A DNA stretch of 64,000 nucleotides from Diphasiastrum complanatum. Taxonomy: Eukaryota; Streptophyta; Lycopodiopsida; Lycopodiales; Lycopodiaceae. The DNA lies in assembly GCA_029204225.1 (NCBI GenBank), contig CM055099.1:60361919-60425918 (forward strand), written 5' to 3'. The notes under the pieces were generated by a model, which was not told the origin of the DNA, searched no databases, and saw only the letters and a program-made list of their open reading frames with translations. The position numbers and the translations under genes were made by a program. Below, in pieces: positions 63,896-64,000 of this stretch. Positions within the stretch are counted from its first letter, which is position 1. Each line of letters starts with the position of its first letter.

Positions 63896-64000
63896 GAAGA
63901 GGGGGAAGTCGCTAGGCAAATCGAGGAATACCTTATGGGACACATTAGACCAAGTCAGTCCCCATGCGGAGCGCCCGTTCTTCTTAAGAGTAAGAAGGAT
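63896..64000 (+). pseudogene. Host Gypsy: reverse transcriptase continues past the window
   Basis: In register with the frame interrupted at 57921, this encodes V-A-R-Q-I-E-E-Y-L, G-H-I-R-P-S and P-C-G-A-P-V-L-L, the next conserved RT block of a Gypsy element. It is open to the window end. Confidence 0.82.

Overview
The window looks like nuclear DNA of a land plant with a large, repeat-rich genome. It has Copia and Gypsy LTR retrotransposons primed by initiator tRNA-Met, a chromovirus, CACTA and hAT DNA transposons, very long pure (CT)n arrays, and one multi-exon host gene of a plant DDT/PHD-finger family (PTM-like). I see no bacterial, organellar or CRISPR-type content and no recognisable tRNA or rRNA gene. 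I cannot name the species; the repeat load and loose intergenic spacing would suit a gymnosperm or fern-like genome, but that is inference.

Layout. 1122-6160: a complete, minus-oriented non-autonomous LTR element (1.2-kb LTRs, perfect 5-bp target duplication, PBS and PPT, no coding capacity). 7030-8926: broken Copia LTR, gag and protease pieces and two LTR relics. 11049-13582: a minus-strand Copia derivative with one LTR and protease-hinge remnants. 13590-20770: a CACTA transposon relic (DUF4216-type second protein, palindrome-rich terminal region) split by a complete minus-strand Copia-type element (15322-20095) with a perfect duplication. 20801-21620: a foldback of two head-to-head LTR-like arms around a tRNA-Asp-type PBS. 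21764-23290: fused Gypsy gag and Copia RT scraps. 24890-31560: an old minus-strand Copia interrupted by a young plus-strand Copia (25796-31050). 31561-43590: mostly featureless AT-rich DNA with microsatellites, small tandem repeats, an LTR-like relic and one unidentified ORF pair. 43599-44599: a non-autonomous hAT element.

46601-51967 holds the only convincing host gene. Five exons on the minus strand encode the C-terminal half of a PTM-like protein, with all splice phases closing. Its upstream (DDT-domain) exons are not visible.

52740-64000 is a three-layer nest. A plus-strand Gypsy is interrupted first by a 4.4-kb hAT transposon (53113-57553, perfect 8-bp duplication, six-exon transposase gene with two premature stops) and again by a 6-kb minus-strand chromovirus (57922-63890). 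Removing each insert with one copy of its duplication returns the Gypsy frame in register.

The most notable points are: the almost intact hAT gene with a sibling non-autonomous copy 9 kb away; a 153-bp tandem duplication across a splice acceptor of the host gene; a recurring CACACGTGTG plus GTACGG module in several Copia LTR families; and GCCACGCGTGGC palindromes at the CACTA end. I found no clearly new biological system.
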